Virus record (IMG/VR): IMGVR_UViG_3300025325_001456
Span: 1-30,643 of that record
Strand: one strand, 5' to 3'
Source: a virus
Length of the DNA stretch: 30,643 nt
Shown here: one piece after another, positions 1 to 8,397 of the stretch
Numbering within the stretch: the first letter of the stretch is position 1
Layout of the letters: each line of letters opens with the position of its first letter
Program-made: the position numbers and the translations under genes
The notes under the pieces: model-generated
Told to the model about the DNA's origin: nothing
Seen by the model: only the letters and a program-made list of their open reading frames with translations
Database searches by the model: none

Positions 1-1373
1 AGGAAGGCCTGCTGAATGTTGTGCAGGGGGTCAGCGCGAGGGCCGGTGAGGCCTTGCAGCCGGCCATCGCCGCCTTCCAGCAGTACATGACGACAGTCGA
101 ACGAGCTGGTACGACCTCCCAGATGGCTCAAGATCAGTTCAAACCACTTGTTACACAGCTACGGGATATCACCAGCGCGGCCTTGAAGGCCAACCAGCCG
201 TTGCTCAATATCGCGCAGGCACTGGAGAACCTTCTCCGTCCCGGAGCTCAAATACGGCCACAGGCGCTACAGGGGATCATCCTTGCCATCGAGGAGGCCA
301 CCAGCAAAGGGTCGACTGTGTCTGCGGCCGGCCAAGCCGCCCTTAGAACTACTCAGCCGCTACTGGAGCGGACGAACCAGCTCCTCCAGCAAGAGAGTCT
401 GCGTCTGAAGGAGGTCCAGAAGCACCAAGTAGGCTTCGCTACTCATACCGGAGCTACTGCTCAGTCGCTGCTGTTCCTGCAGTCTGCCACACAGGGCGTC
501 ATGACAGCCATGGCCCTTCTCCGAGGCAATATCCTATTCGCTGGCTTCGGTCTTATCTTCATGCGGTTCGGTGTCGTCCGGGTGCAGCTGGCAGTCATGG
601 CACTCACCATTGTACTTGGCGGCCTTATCAAGATGTACACCAGCCTCATCTCTGCTGCCAAGACCTTCGGCGCGGAGATGCAGAAGACACGGTTCGAACT
701 GACCAGCCAGCTGGGATCCTTCAAGGAAGTGGGAGCTGCTCTTCGTGTCACTGACGATCTCGCCCGGAGGCTTGGCTTCGGCTGGGCGGACTCGTTGAAG
801 GCGATGCAGGCGTTCCAGCGCGAGGGTCTGCAGCCCCTTCTGAACCAGCATGACCTCGTGGCAGACTTCGCTCGTACTTTCGGCCTGGAGATCTCCGAGG
901 CTGCGAGCCTGCTGACACAAGCTGTTGGCCGTGAGAAAGGCTCGTTGGAGTCGTTGGGTTCGGTGATGGGTGTCATTCCGGAGATCTTCAACGAGGGCCT
1001 TGATGACCTCAACGAGATGTCCCGCGGCGCCCGTGCCGAGTTCGTCATCAAGTTGCTGCAGCGGTACCAAGGAGCTGCGGAGAAGTTTGCACGGACGCTG
1101 CCGGGTGCCATGAGTCGGGTCAGGGAGGCATTCAACGGCTTCCTCCGCGACGTCACCGAGCCATTTGCAAGAGACGTCTTGGCTCCGGCTATAAACAGCC
1201 TAGCTAACCTGATCAATGTGGTGGCCAAGATGGTTCGTAGCTTCATGGCCTCCAAGCCGGCAATGGATCTCTGGCGGCAGTTCCTAGCCAACCTGCGTAC
1301 CGCTTTCCGGATTCTCTTCCCCGATGCCGACAAGTTCAATAACGTGGTCGTAAGGGCATGGTCGGGGCGATGA
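1..1373 (+). CDS. Tape measure protein, N-terminal part (5' end outside window)
   Basis: The reading frame is open to the left edge, so the gene starts before the window; the GTG at 21 is only the first start-like codon. It is Ala/Gln/Leu-rich and helical. A hydrophobic stretch lies at about residues 165-205 counted from position 21, followed by a helical domain with the GWADSLKAMQAFQ region typical of siphophage tape measures. Tape measures set tail length and thread through the tail tube. The next gene overlaps in the -1 frame and carries the expected C-terminal half, so the two probably act as one protein or as two parts of one. The frame ends in TGA at 1371-1373, inside an ATGA. Family assignment rests on composition, size and position ahead of the hub gene. 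Confidence 0.8.
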   Translation, partial: EGLLNVVQGVSARAGEALQPAIAAFQQYMTTVERAGTTSQMAQDQFKPLVTQLRDITSAALKANQPLLNIAQALENLLRPGAQIRPQALQGIILAIEEATSKGSTVSAAGQAALRTTQPLLERTNQLLQQESLRLKEVQKHQVGFATHTGATAQSLLFLQSATQGVMTAMALLRGNILFAGFGLIFMRFGVVRVQLAVMALTIVLGGLIKMYTSLISAAKTFGAEMQKTRFELTSQLGSFKEVGAALRVTDDLARRLGFGWADSLKAMQAFQREGLQPLLNQHDLVADFARTFGLEISEAASLLTQAVGREKGSLESLGSVMGVIPEIFNEGLDDLNEMSRGARAEFVIKLLQRYQGAAEKFARTLPGAMSRVREAFNGFLRDVTEPFARDVLAPAINSLANLINVVAKMVRSFMASKPAMDLWRQFLANLRTAFRILFPDADKFNNVVVRAWSGR

Positions 1374-4300
1374 TGCTAGCCCTCAAGCTGATGGTGCTGA
1401 TATCCAGGGCCCTCATCGTCCTAGCAAAGTTCGTGCGGATCGCGGCTAACGCGTTCCGGTACTTCCTCCAGTTGATCAAGCCGGTAGTGGACTGGCTGCG
1501 GATCCTTGCCCGTTTCTTGAAGGACCTGAATCTGGGGCCGCTGTTCGGGCAACTGAAGGACTTCTTCGTCCAGCTGGCTGGCGGCCTGATGTCGCTGGCG
1601 CAGCCATCTCATATCGCTGTCCTTGCTCTGCACGGGGTTCTTCTTGGTCTGGACTCCTTCATTCGAGGCCTTCAGGGGCGTGGTGGAAGCGGTCTCGGCA
1701 GGGCCGTGCGGAGGCTGTTCCAGCCGGCCATCGACAATCTCAAGTCCTCTGCCGACGACATGGTCGAGGCTATCGACAACGGCTTGGGCCGGGACGTGGT
1801 GGAGTCTCTAGATAGCGCCGTCGATGACATGCTCAAGGGCACAGATGGCCTGAATCGAGAATACAAGGCAAGCGCTGAGACCATTCTGAACACTATCGAT
1901 ACCAACGCCCGTAAGCTTGGAGAGGCTGTGGCAGACTCGGTAGACGAGATGGTCCCAAAGAGGGTTGCCTTCTTCCGGGCAGCGAAGGCGTTCGCCAAGT
2001 TCTTTGTCGAGGACTTCGGCAACCCGATCGGCGACATGCTGAAGATGACCCAGCTTCGGAAGATAGCCGCGACGACACCCAGCGAGCTGGTTGAGGTTCT
2101 GATCAAGGGCTTCACGGCGCCTCCCCGTCTAGCGATTGCACCATTCACAACAGTGTTCCGGATGATTCGGCAATCGCTGTCTCACAGTCTGATGGCGTTG
2201 GCCAAGGGCCTCCCAGCGATGGTCAAGAGCATCTTCACCGGTTGGAACCTGTTCCTTCTCATCTCGGAAGTCTTCTCCAGAGGAGCTATAGAGGCGTTTG
2301 TCCCGGCCAAGTTCCAGGGGGCAGCTCTCCTACTCGTCGATGCTATCTTCGGAGCCATCAGCGGTGCCCTTGTCGGTGCTGCTGCTGGGGCCCCCTTCGC
2401 TGGCGTAGGTGCCATACCCGGTGCGATCATCGGGGCAATAGTTGGTGCTCTCGCCTCGATGGGTCTGGACATCTGGCTCGACAAGCGTGTGAGGGCAGCT
2501 TTCCTCGAAGGTCTGTCCGTACTCGGTGGTTATATCCAAGAGGTTGCCAGTAGCACGTTGGGCAAGATAGCAATTGTGCTCGGTGCGGCAGTTCTAAATC
2601 CGATCGTCGCGGTCTTGGTAGCTGCAGGTATTGGACTCGGTAGTAACCAGCAGATCTTGACTGGCTTCCGAAAGGGGATCACGGATATTGTCGGCTGGGT
2701 GCAGGATCAGTTCAATGCGATGTTCGGGGGGTTAAAGCTGCCCGATCTGAAGTTCCAGATTCCCATAGCAGAGATCCTTGGATCGCTGTCCTCTCTCGGG
2801 ACCCCATTGCAGAAGCTGGGAGAGAACGTGGCAGGGCTGGCCAGCTCGTTCAAGATCCTTTTCGAAGGTGTTACTGGCGGCCCTGTGACAAAGGCTTTGA
2901 TCGACCTCGATCTTGCTTTAATCAGGATATTCGGGGACATCGTCGGGTTCGCCACTGGGCCTGTCATGGGCACTATGCTGACAATGTTTGAGAAGACCGC
3001 TGATGTGTTGAAGGCCTACTACACCCCCGTGCTGGAAACGGTGGCCGATATCCTCAGGGTCACTCTCCGCATAGCGATCATGCTGGTTGTGAACTGGCTG
3101 GAGCGGTTGGCGTCGGTGCTGCAGCAGTCACTTGGCCCGGCCACGAAGATAGCCATAGCCGCGCTGAAGTCCTTGATTGTCATGCTGGACTTCTTCGTCA
3201 CAGTGTTCCGGAACGTCATCGAACTGATCGGTAACCTGCTGTCTGGAAACTGGGCTGCGGCATGGCAGAATGCCAAGAATCTCGCTATGGCTCCTCTGAA
3301 CCTGATGGTTGAAGAGCTCAAGCTGCTGGTGGACGTGATCTCGGGGATAGTCGAGCTGCTGGCGGTCATCGTGACAGAAAGCTTCGGCCTTCTCAAGGAC
3401 AACGTAGTCGACACCGTGAGGGTTCTTGTCGACGAGGTGGTTGGCTACTTCGCGGGCCTGCCCGGCCGTGTCATCCGCTGGGTCACAGAACTAGTCAACA
3501 GCGTGATCAACTTCTTCAGGACGCTGGCCCGGGAACTGGTCGGTGCCAGCATTATTCCCGAGATGATGAACGATATCGTCGCCTACTTCGCCGGCCTGCC
3601 GGCAAGGATTCTCGCAGCCTTGGGCAACCTTGTGTTGACGCTGGTACAGAGGGGGAAGGACCTGCTGACCGGTTTCTACAACGGGATCACCTCCTTCTGG
3701 GACAGTAGTCTGAAGCCATGGTTTGGTGGCCTGCTAGAACGTATCAGGTCAGCGATCGGTACGGCCTTCACCATCTCCCAGACTCTGTTCGGTATCGGCG
3801 AGTCGATTTTGGGTGGCCTCATCGATGGCATGGAGGACATGCTGCCAGACGTAAAGAGCTGGCTGGGAAGTCTGAAGGACAAGATCGTCGGCTGGAAGGG
3901 ACCAGAGACTGCAGATGCCGTTCTTCTGAGGAACAACGGCCGGGTGGTAATGCAGAGCCTCATCGATGGGATGGACTCGAAGCAGTCCGACATTGCGTCT
4001 TCTCTCCGCAAAACGGCGACAGGGATCGAGGCTCAGAAGAGCATCTTTACGACCGCAGGGAGCAACCTTGCCTCCGTGTTTGCTACTGCCATGGCCACAG
4101 GTCTGGATATGGCCAAGAGCAGGATCGCTACTGCTGCTGCGGCTATAGCCGACGAGATAGCCAGGGTGACGATTGGGCCTGAAGCCATCACGAAGCTCTC
4201 TGTGGGAGAGCTGCTTCAGTGGATCACTCTAAAGGCTGAGATAGCCGTTCTGATATCCAGGGCCTCCGATTTTGCTAGGAGGCTGGCGCAGGCCAGCCAA

Positions 4301-4699
4301 GACGCGCAAGCCGGGCTGGCCTTCTGGCTGGTCAACCAGATAGAGGCCATCAAGGCTGCTGTTGGACCCAAGCTGGCAGCTTTGAATGCTCTGGACGCCA
4401 AGATCCAGACCATGGCCCTTGGTGGCCGGATAGGCCTTGCGGTTGTCGGCGAGCAGGGCAAGGAGCTGATCGCTGCTCCGTCAGGAAGCCGTGTCTACAG
4501 CAACCAGCAGACACAGTCGATCCTTGGCAATATGGCGATGCGCCCGGCCATGGCCGCGGCCGGCGGCGACACCTTCGAGATCAACGTCCACGGCAACGTC
4601 GTTGGCAGTAACGGCATGAGGGAGCTGGCCGAGATCATCACCAACCACCAGATGAAGCGGGTGCGTCACGGGACCCGCAGGGCGCTGTCGAGGGGCTAA
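1358..4699 (+). CDS. Tape measure protein, C-terminal part
   Basis: This 1113-residue protein is rich in hydrophobic helices and glycine/alanine segments, such as the GALVGAAAGAPFAGVGA stretch near residue 340. It ends with the typical tape-measure tail signature GGRIGLAVVGEQGKELI followed by APSGSRVYSN. It overlaps the preceding frame by 16 bp from the ATG at 1358. An ATG at 1370 gives the ATGA overlap that is common in this genome and may be the true start. Neither has a well-spaced Shine-Dalgarno site. Known siphophage tape measures are usually one polypeptide, so either this phage has a two-gene tape measure, a -1 frameshift joins the frames (a GGGG run lies at 1364-1367, just before the first frame's stop), or there is a sequence error. 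Joined length would exceed 1560 residues, meaning a long tail. Confidence 0.85.
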   Translation: MVGAMMLALKLMVLISRALIVLAKFVRIAANAFRYFLQLIKPVVDWLRILARFLKDLNLGPLFGQLKDFFVQLAGGLMSLAQPSHIAVLALHGVLLGLDSFIRGLQGRGGSGLGRAVRRLFQPAIDNLKSSADDMVEAIDNGLGRDVVESLDSAVDDMLKGTDGLNREYKASAETILNTIDTNARKLGEAVADSVDEMVPKRVAFFRAAKAFAKFFVEDFGNPIGDMLKMTQLRKIAATTPSELVEVLIKGFTAPPRLAIAPFTTVFRMIRQSLSHSLMALAKGLPAMVKSIFTGWNLFLLISEVFSRGAIEAFVPAKFQGAALLLVDAIFGAISGALVGAAAGAPFAGVGAIPGAIIGAIVGALASMGLDIWLDKRVRAAFLEGLSVLGGYIQEVASSTLGKIAIVLGAAVLNPIVAVLVAAGIGLGSNQQILTGFRKGITDIVGWVQDQFNAMFGGLKLPDLKFQIPIAEILGSLSSLGTPLQKLGENVAGLASSFKILFEGVTGGPVTKALIDLDLALIRIFGDIVGFATGPVMGTMLTMFEKTADVLKAYYTPVLETVADILRVTLRIAIMLVVNWLERLASVLQQSLGPATKIAIAALKSLIVMLDFFVTVFRNVIELIGNLLSGNWAAAWQNAKNLAMAPLNLMVEELKLLVDVISGIVELLAVIVTESFGLLKDNVVDTVRVLVDEVVGYFAGLPGRVIRWVTELVNSVINFFRTLARELVGASIIPEMMNDIVAYFAGLPARILAALGNLVLTLVQRGKDLLTGFYNGITSFWDSSLKPWFGGLLERIRSAIGTAFTISQTLFGIGESILGGLIDGMEDMLPDVKSWLGSLKDKIVGWKGPETADAVLLRNNGRVVMQSLIDGMDSKQSDIASSLRKTATGIEAQKSIFTTAGSNLASVFATAMATGLDMAKSRIATAAAAIADEIARVTIGPEAITKLSVGELLQWITLKAEIAVLISRASDFARRLAQASQDAQAGLAFWLVNQIEAIKAAVGPKLAALNALDAKIQTMALGGRIGLAVVGEQGKELIAAPSGSRVYSNQQTQSILGNMAMRPAMAAAGGDTFEINVHGNVVGSNGMRELAEIITNHQMKRVRHGTRRALSRG

Positions 4700-4700
4700 C

Positions 4701-4832
4701 GTGTCACCAGACGAGCTCAGCGACGCGACGGCGGCAGGCTTCTTTCTGTGGAGTGGTAGGACACCCTCTCGTCTTTACTCCCCCGCTGACGGTCTTCTCA
4801 GTGCGTCTGAGGGGATTCTGTCATGGCGCTGA
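4701..4832 (+). CDS. Small 43-residue protein between tape measure and hub
   Basis: GTG start at 4701, one base after the tape-measure stop, with GAGGGG about five bases upstream. It encodes 43 residues beginning MSPDELSDATAAGFFLWSGR and ends at TGA 4830-4832, overlapping the hub start at 4823 by 10 bp. Tight spacing on both sides and a good ribosome site suggest translational coupling and a real gene. No family is recognised. It could also be only a leader that couples hub translation to the tape measure. A tail assembly role is inferred from position only. Confidence 0.5.
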   Translation: MSPDELSDATAAGFFLWSGRTPSRLYSPADGLLSASEGILSWR

Positions 4833-6223
4833 CAATCACCATCGGAGGTGTCGACCGAACAGACCTCATCCAGCTCCTGTCGATCGAGGTTTCTGACAGC
4901 GTGCCGGCGAGGTCGGATACCATGACCTTCGAGATGATCATCACCGCTGCTGATCTTGTGGCCGATCCAGACGTCCGGCCGGTGGGTGGCAATGAGATCA
5001 TCCTGACCGTTGATGCGGTGAAGGAGTTCGGTGGTGAGATCACGACGGTGGACGAGACGCACCTGATCAACCCGGATGCCTATGCCTACTCCGTCAGCTG
5101 CAGCGACTATGCGCGGCGGCTGGACAGGCTGCTGGCCATCTACCAAGAGATCGGACCCGATCTGGCTGGCAACATCGTTAAGACGGTGCTGACCGACTTC
5201 GCCGGCGAGTTCGCTGTCGATCTCACCGACATCCAAGACGGGGTGGTCATCCCCGAGCAGCAATACGACTACATGGCGGTGACGGCGATCCTCGACCAGC
5301 TGGCCAATCTCAGCAACTACGTCTGGTACGTCGACTTCGACAAGGTTGTTCACTTCATCCCGCCTCCGAGCTTCGTGTCGCCGCTGACTGGCAATATCTA
5401 CGACGTCGACACCGACGAGGATCTGGGGGATTTGTCGTGGTCGGAAGACATCAGCCAGATCAAGAACCGGGTGTACCTGAAGGATGCTTCCGTACCAGAT
5501 TCCAACAGCCGTACGGATACTTTCATCAGCGACGGTGTGGCCAGTTTCTACAAGCTGTTCTCCGAGCCTGAGGGGGTCGAGAGCACGGAGGTAACCTCGA
5601 TCAAGCCTGATGGGTCGGTGACGGAGTGGAACGTGTCCCTTGACCCACTCAGCAGCGATGAGGGCACTCTGCGTGGTGAGGCGGGCACGGTTTACGTCTG
5701 CTTGATCAACTGGGGCCTTCGTTTCCCTCTTCTGGAGGATGGTAAGGTTGACCTCGAGCCCAACGAGATCCTGAACGCTACGACCACGCCGATGCGACAG
5801 GATCTCATCTTCATGGTGGAGGACGACGACAGCCAGAAGATGATGGCCGACCGAGAGGGTGTCACTTGGGGGGTCAACGGCGGTGGTGTTTATGAACACG
5901 TCATCTCCTTGGGCGATGTCCGCTTGGGCAGCCAAGAGGCCGCCGAGGCCTACGGGACGATGATCCTCAACCAGACGGCATGGCCGGAGGTCAACGGCAC
6001 CTTCCGTACGCAGGTGGTAGGCGGCTGGCGAGCCGGCCAGACGTTCGACCTCTCCTCCAGCAAGCGGGATCTCTACGATGCCGAGACGTACTGGAAGACG
6101 GCCGTGAAGATAGATATCCCGGTCTGGGCCCAGCAGGTGACTAAGAGGGTGAAGGGAGAGCCCGGCGGCGTAATCCTCTTCGAAACGACGGTAGAGTTCG
6201 CCAACCGGGCGATTCAGGGGTAG
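4823..6223 (+). CDS. Baseplate hub / tail-tip protein (gp27/XkdQ-like)
   Basis: This 466-residue protein directly follows the tape measure, where siphophages keep the central hub that closes the tail tube. The N-terminal half reads as two beta-rich tube-like domains. The phrases FGGEITTVDE and YSVSCSDYARRLDRLL resemble hub proteins that dock on the tail tube, and the part near residue 150 (QQYDYMAVTAILDQLAN, then YVWYVDFDKVVHFIP) is typical of the gp27/XkdQ-type fold. GAGGGG upstream supports the ATG at 4823. No peptidase or lysozyme domain is visible. The hub role is well supported; the exact subfamily is an inference. Confidence 0.75.
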   Translation: MALTITIGGVDRTDLIQLLSIEVSDSVPARSDTMTFEMIITAADLVADPDVRPVGGNEIILTVDAVKEFGGEITTVDETHLINPDAYAYSVSCSDYARRLDRLLAIYQEIGPDLAGNIVKTVLTDFAGEFAVDLTDIQDGVVIPEQQYDYMAVTAILDQLANLSNYVWYVDFDKVVHFIPPPSFVSPLTGNIYDVDTDEDLGDLSWSEDISQIKNRVYLKDASVPDSNSRTDTFISDGVASFYKLFSEPEGVESTEVTSIKPDGSVTEWNVSLDPLSSDEGTLRGEAGTVYVCLINWGLRFPLLEDGKVDLEPNEILNATTTPMRQDLIFMVEDDDSQKMMADREGVTWGVNGGGVYEHVISLGDVRLGSQEAAEAYGTMILNQTAWPEVNGTFRTQVVGGWRAGQTFDLSSSKRDLYDAETYWKTAVKIDIPVWAQQVTKRVKGEPGGVILFETTVEFANRAIQG

Positions 6224-6226
6224 CTG

Positions 6227-6475
6227 ATGCCAAGAGGAACAACGGAGCTGACAAGGATCATCCGGGAGCTGTTCGATCAGCACAACCGGCTGCAGCGCAG
6301 CACTGTCCACAGTACGACGGTGAGGATAACCAGCAAGGAGGATACGGTGACGTTCACCGAGGACGTCGTTCTTGATGACACTCAGCCGTCGCTGACTCCG
6401 AAGTGGGGAGCTGTAGGGACTTGGAGCAGGGTGCTCGACAACATCCTCTGGTCAGAGGGAGCGGAGTGGCTATGA
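6227..6475 (+). CDS. Small tail-associated protein, unknown
   Basis: 82 residues, beginning three bases after the hub stop. The N-terminal half is helical and charged (RIIRELFDQHNRLQ). The C-terminal half is beta-like, ending near WGAVGTWSRVLDNILWSEG. It ends in an ATGA overlap with the next gene. No known domain is recognised. Its position between hub and fibre-like proteins suggests a baseplate or tail-tip part, possibly an adaptor for the appendages encoded downstream. Confidence 0.7.
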   Translation: MPRGTTELTRIIRELFDQHNRLQRSTVHSTTVRITSKEDTVTFTEDVVLDDTQPSLTPKWGAVGTWSRVLDNILWSEGAEWL

Positions 6476-7413
6476 ACAATCTCTTAGGCTTCCGCGGTGT
6501 CGTGCTGCTCGAGGAGGTGCTGGACGGCCGGGTCATCCAGCGGCGCCTGCTGGACAACACGCTCACCTACTTCTTTCGCACGCAGGTGATCCGCTGGCTG
6601 GCAGGCAAGGGCGTCTACAATGCTGTCAGCAATCCTCTAGGCTGGGTCCTGCCGGCATACATGGGTATCGGTGTAGGGACTGTGGGCGGAGATCAGAAGG
6701 CTGTTACCGCCTTGGTCAGCGAGGTCTTCCGTAACTCCTTGGCCATCGTTCCGCAGATGTCGACTACCAGCACTGTCTTCCGTGTCGTCTTCAAGGCGGA
6801 GGATATCGCTGTGAGCATCAGCGAAGTGATGATGTTCGAACAGGACGCGTCTGTCGTCCTCCTCGATAGCTGTCAGGTTCTTGGTACGTGGCAGACTGGC
6901 ACGCTGCAGACCTTGGTCGTGGACGCCACCGACCGCCGGCAGGGCTCTGGCTCCTTGAAGGCGACAGTGACCGGCGCTGGCCCCAGCAACCGCTCCTTCT
7001 ACCAAGACGGCTGGGCCAATATCGACTGCAGCGCCGCGGATATAGCCTTGCAAGCGTGGCTGAGCGTAACCGATAAGACGAAGCTGACAAGCGATGTTAC
7101 CATCCGTCTCTACTCCGTCAGCACGGCCAACTACTGGTCGTGGACGGTGACTCTGGCCAGCCTCGTGAACGGCTGGAACTTTATCAACCTGCTCTTCTCC
7201 GCCGCCTCGACGACAGGCAGCCCGGTGACGACCGATATCATCGGCTTCGAGCTGCTGGTTGCCAAGGACAACGGCGCCATCCTCAACCTCGATTACATCC
7301 GCACCTATCAGCACGCCGGCACCGGTCTGTCCCGGGTGGAGGTCTCTCCGGTGTTCGTGAAGCAGATAGGCAGCATCCTCAACATCGTCTGGACCGTCTT
7401 CCCGGTAGTGTAG
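6472..7413 (+). CDS. Tail appendage with jelly-roll (carbohydrate-binding-like) domain
   Basis: The start is set at ATG 6472, which overlaps the previous stop as ATGA and has GGAG upstream; a longer frame from 6403 would overlap the previous gene by 73 bp and is less likely. The 313-residue product has an N-terminal domain (about 1-120) resembling phage baseplate proteins that begin with an NLLGF/RxLL-type segment. The middle domain (about 130-285) has the pattern of a galactose-binding-like jelly roll: GSGSLKATV, then an LQAWLSV strand, then GWNFINLLF, and finally ILNLDYIRTYQ. The C-terminal strand segment is about 30 residues. Such modules bind sugars on the cell surface. A host-recognition role is inferred from fold pattern and gene order. 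Confidence 0.7.
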   Translation: MNNLLGFRGVVLLEEVLDGRVIQRRLLDNTLTYFFRTQVIRWLAGKGVYNAVSNPLGWVLPAYMGIGVGTVGGDQKAVTALVSEVFRNSLAIVPQMSTTSTVFRVVFKAEDIAVSISEVMMFEQDASVVLLDSCQVLGTWQTGTLQTLVVDATDRRQGSGSLKATVTGAGPSNRSFYQDGWANIDCSAADIALQAWLSVTDKTKLTSDVTIRLYSVSTANYWSWTVTLASLVNGWNFINLLFSAASTTGSPVTTDIIGFELLVAKDNGAILNLDYIRTYQHAGTGLSRVEVSPVFVKQIGSILNIVWTVFPVV

Positions 7414-7422
7414 GAGATCACC

Positions 7423-8397
7423 ATGCCTGTCAGCAGCGATGTAGCTTCCGGCGACCAAGTACTGGCCACTCAGTACAACGACTTGAGGGAGGACGTCCTC
7501 GATCCCACCACAGGCCACCCTCACGACGGGGTCACCGGTAAAGGCGGCGCCGGCAGCGGCTTGGATGCGGATCTGCTGGATGGTGTTCAAGGCTCTGGCT
7601 ATGCTCGATACCTGACCGGCACCTTCGCTGCTATGCCGGCCGCCGGCACTGTCGGCCGCACCTACTACGCCAGCGACTTCGGGGTCTTCTTCTTCGACGA
7701 TGGTACGGAGTGGCTTGTGGATCGGGTGCTGAAGCAGAAGGCGGAGTACTTCTTCGAAGACTTTACCCTCATGGCGGTTCAGGATGGACCGACACAGACA
7801 GCTCAAGGACGTGTGGATTGGCAGGCTGATTTCGTAGGCAGCGGTGCGTGGAGAGATCACGACGGCAACCCCTCCAGCTTCGGTCTCCACACGAGCACTA
7901 CCAACAACTCTCGAAGCTCCATCCTCGCCCGGAAGAGTGGACTGGAGCACTACGCGATCGCCGCTGCCAGCGTCCCAGCAATCCTTTTATGGCGTGCTGC
8001 GACGGTCACCGGCACGCGCATTCAGGAGCGGGTCTATCTAGGCCTGATGCCTGTGGGACTCCCGGGGGTCGGCGGCGAGCCCAGCAATGGCGTCTACTTC
8101 AGGAAGATAGATACCGGCACCGAGCAAGACTGGTATGCCGTGACGCGCAGCAGTGTCACCGGTTTGGAGACAGCTACCTTGGTTACCGGTGGGCAGAACA
8201 ATGCACAACACTTCTTCAAGATCGTGATTGTGGATACCGCAACCGTCAGGTTCTACTTCGACGGGACGTTGGTGGCCACCCACACGGCGAATGTCCCGAC
8301 AGCTAATCTTGCTATCGCCTCCTTCGTTGATAACACGGAAGCGGTGAACAAGATAGTCGATCACGACTTGGTGGAGTGGGTTGCCAAGAGGGTCTAA
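7423..8397 (+). CDS. Tail fibre protein with lectin-like C-terminal domain
   Basis: 324 residues, preceded by AGGAG and an ATG eight bases later. Near residues 45-60 is the GLDADLLDGVQGSGYAR phrase that recurs in phage tail fibres. A short GTxxxYASD-type segment follows (residues 72-100), common in phage adhesins. From about residue 110 the protein has the beta-sandwich pattern of a concanavalin/LamG-like domain (YFFEDF, WRAATVTGTRIQERVYLGLM, VYFRKI, FKIVIVDTATVRFYFDGTLV). It probably binds a surface glycan. Its TAA stop overlaps the ATG of the next fibre gene. Confidence 0.75.
   Translation: MPVSSDVASGDQVLATQYNDLREDVLDPTTGHPHDGVTGKGGAGSGLDADLLDGVQGSGYARYLTGTFAAMPAAGTVGRTYYASDFGVFFFDDGTEWLVDRVLKQKAEYFFEDFTLMAVQDGPTQTAQGRVDWQADFVGSGAWRDHDGNPSSFGLHTSTTNNSRSSILARKSGLEHYAIAAASVPAILLWRAATVTGTRIQERVYLGLMPVGLPGVGGEPSNGVYFRKIDTGTEQDWYAVTRSSVTGLETATLVTGGQNNAQHFFKIVIVDTATVRFYFDGTLVATHTANVPTANLAIASFVDNTEAVNKIVDHDLVEWVAKRV

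Noticed and set aside
461-1339. 292-residue minus frame inside the tape measure
   Set aside because: Shadow of the coding strand: Arg/Ser-rich, no ribosome site and no family signal.
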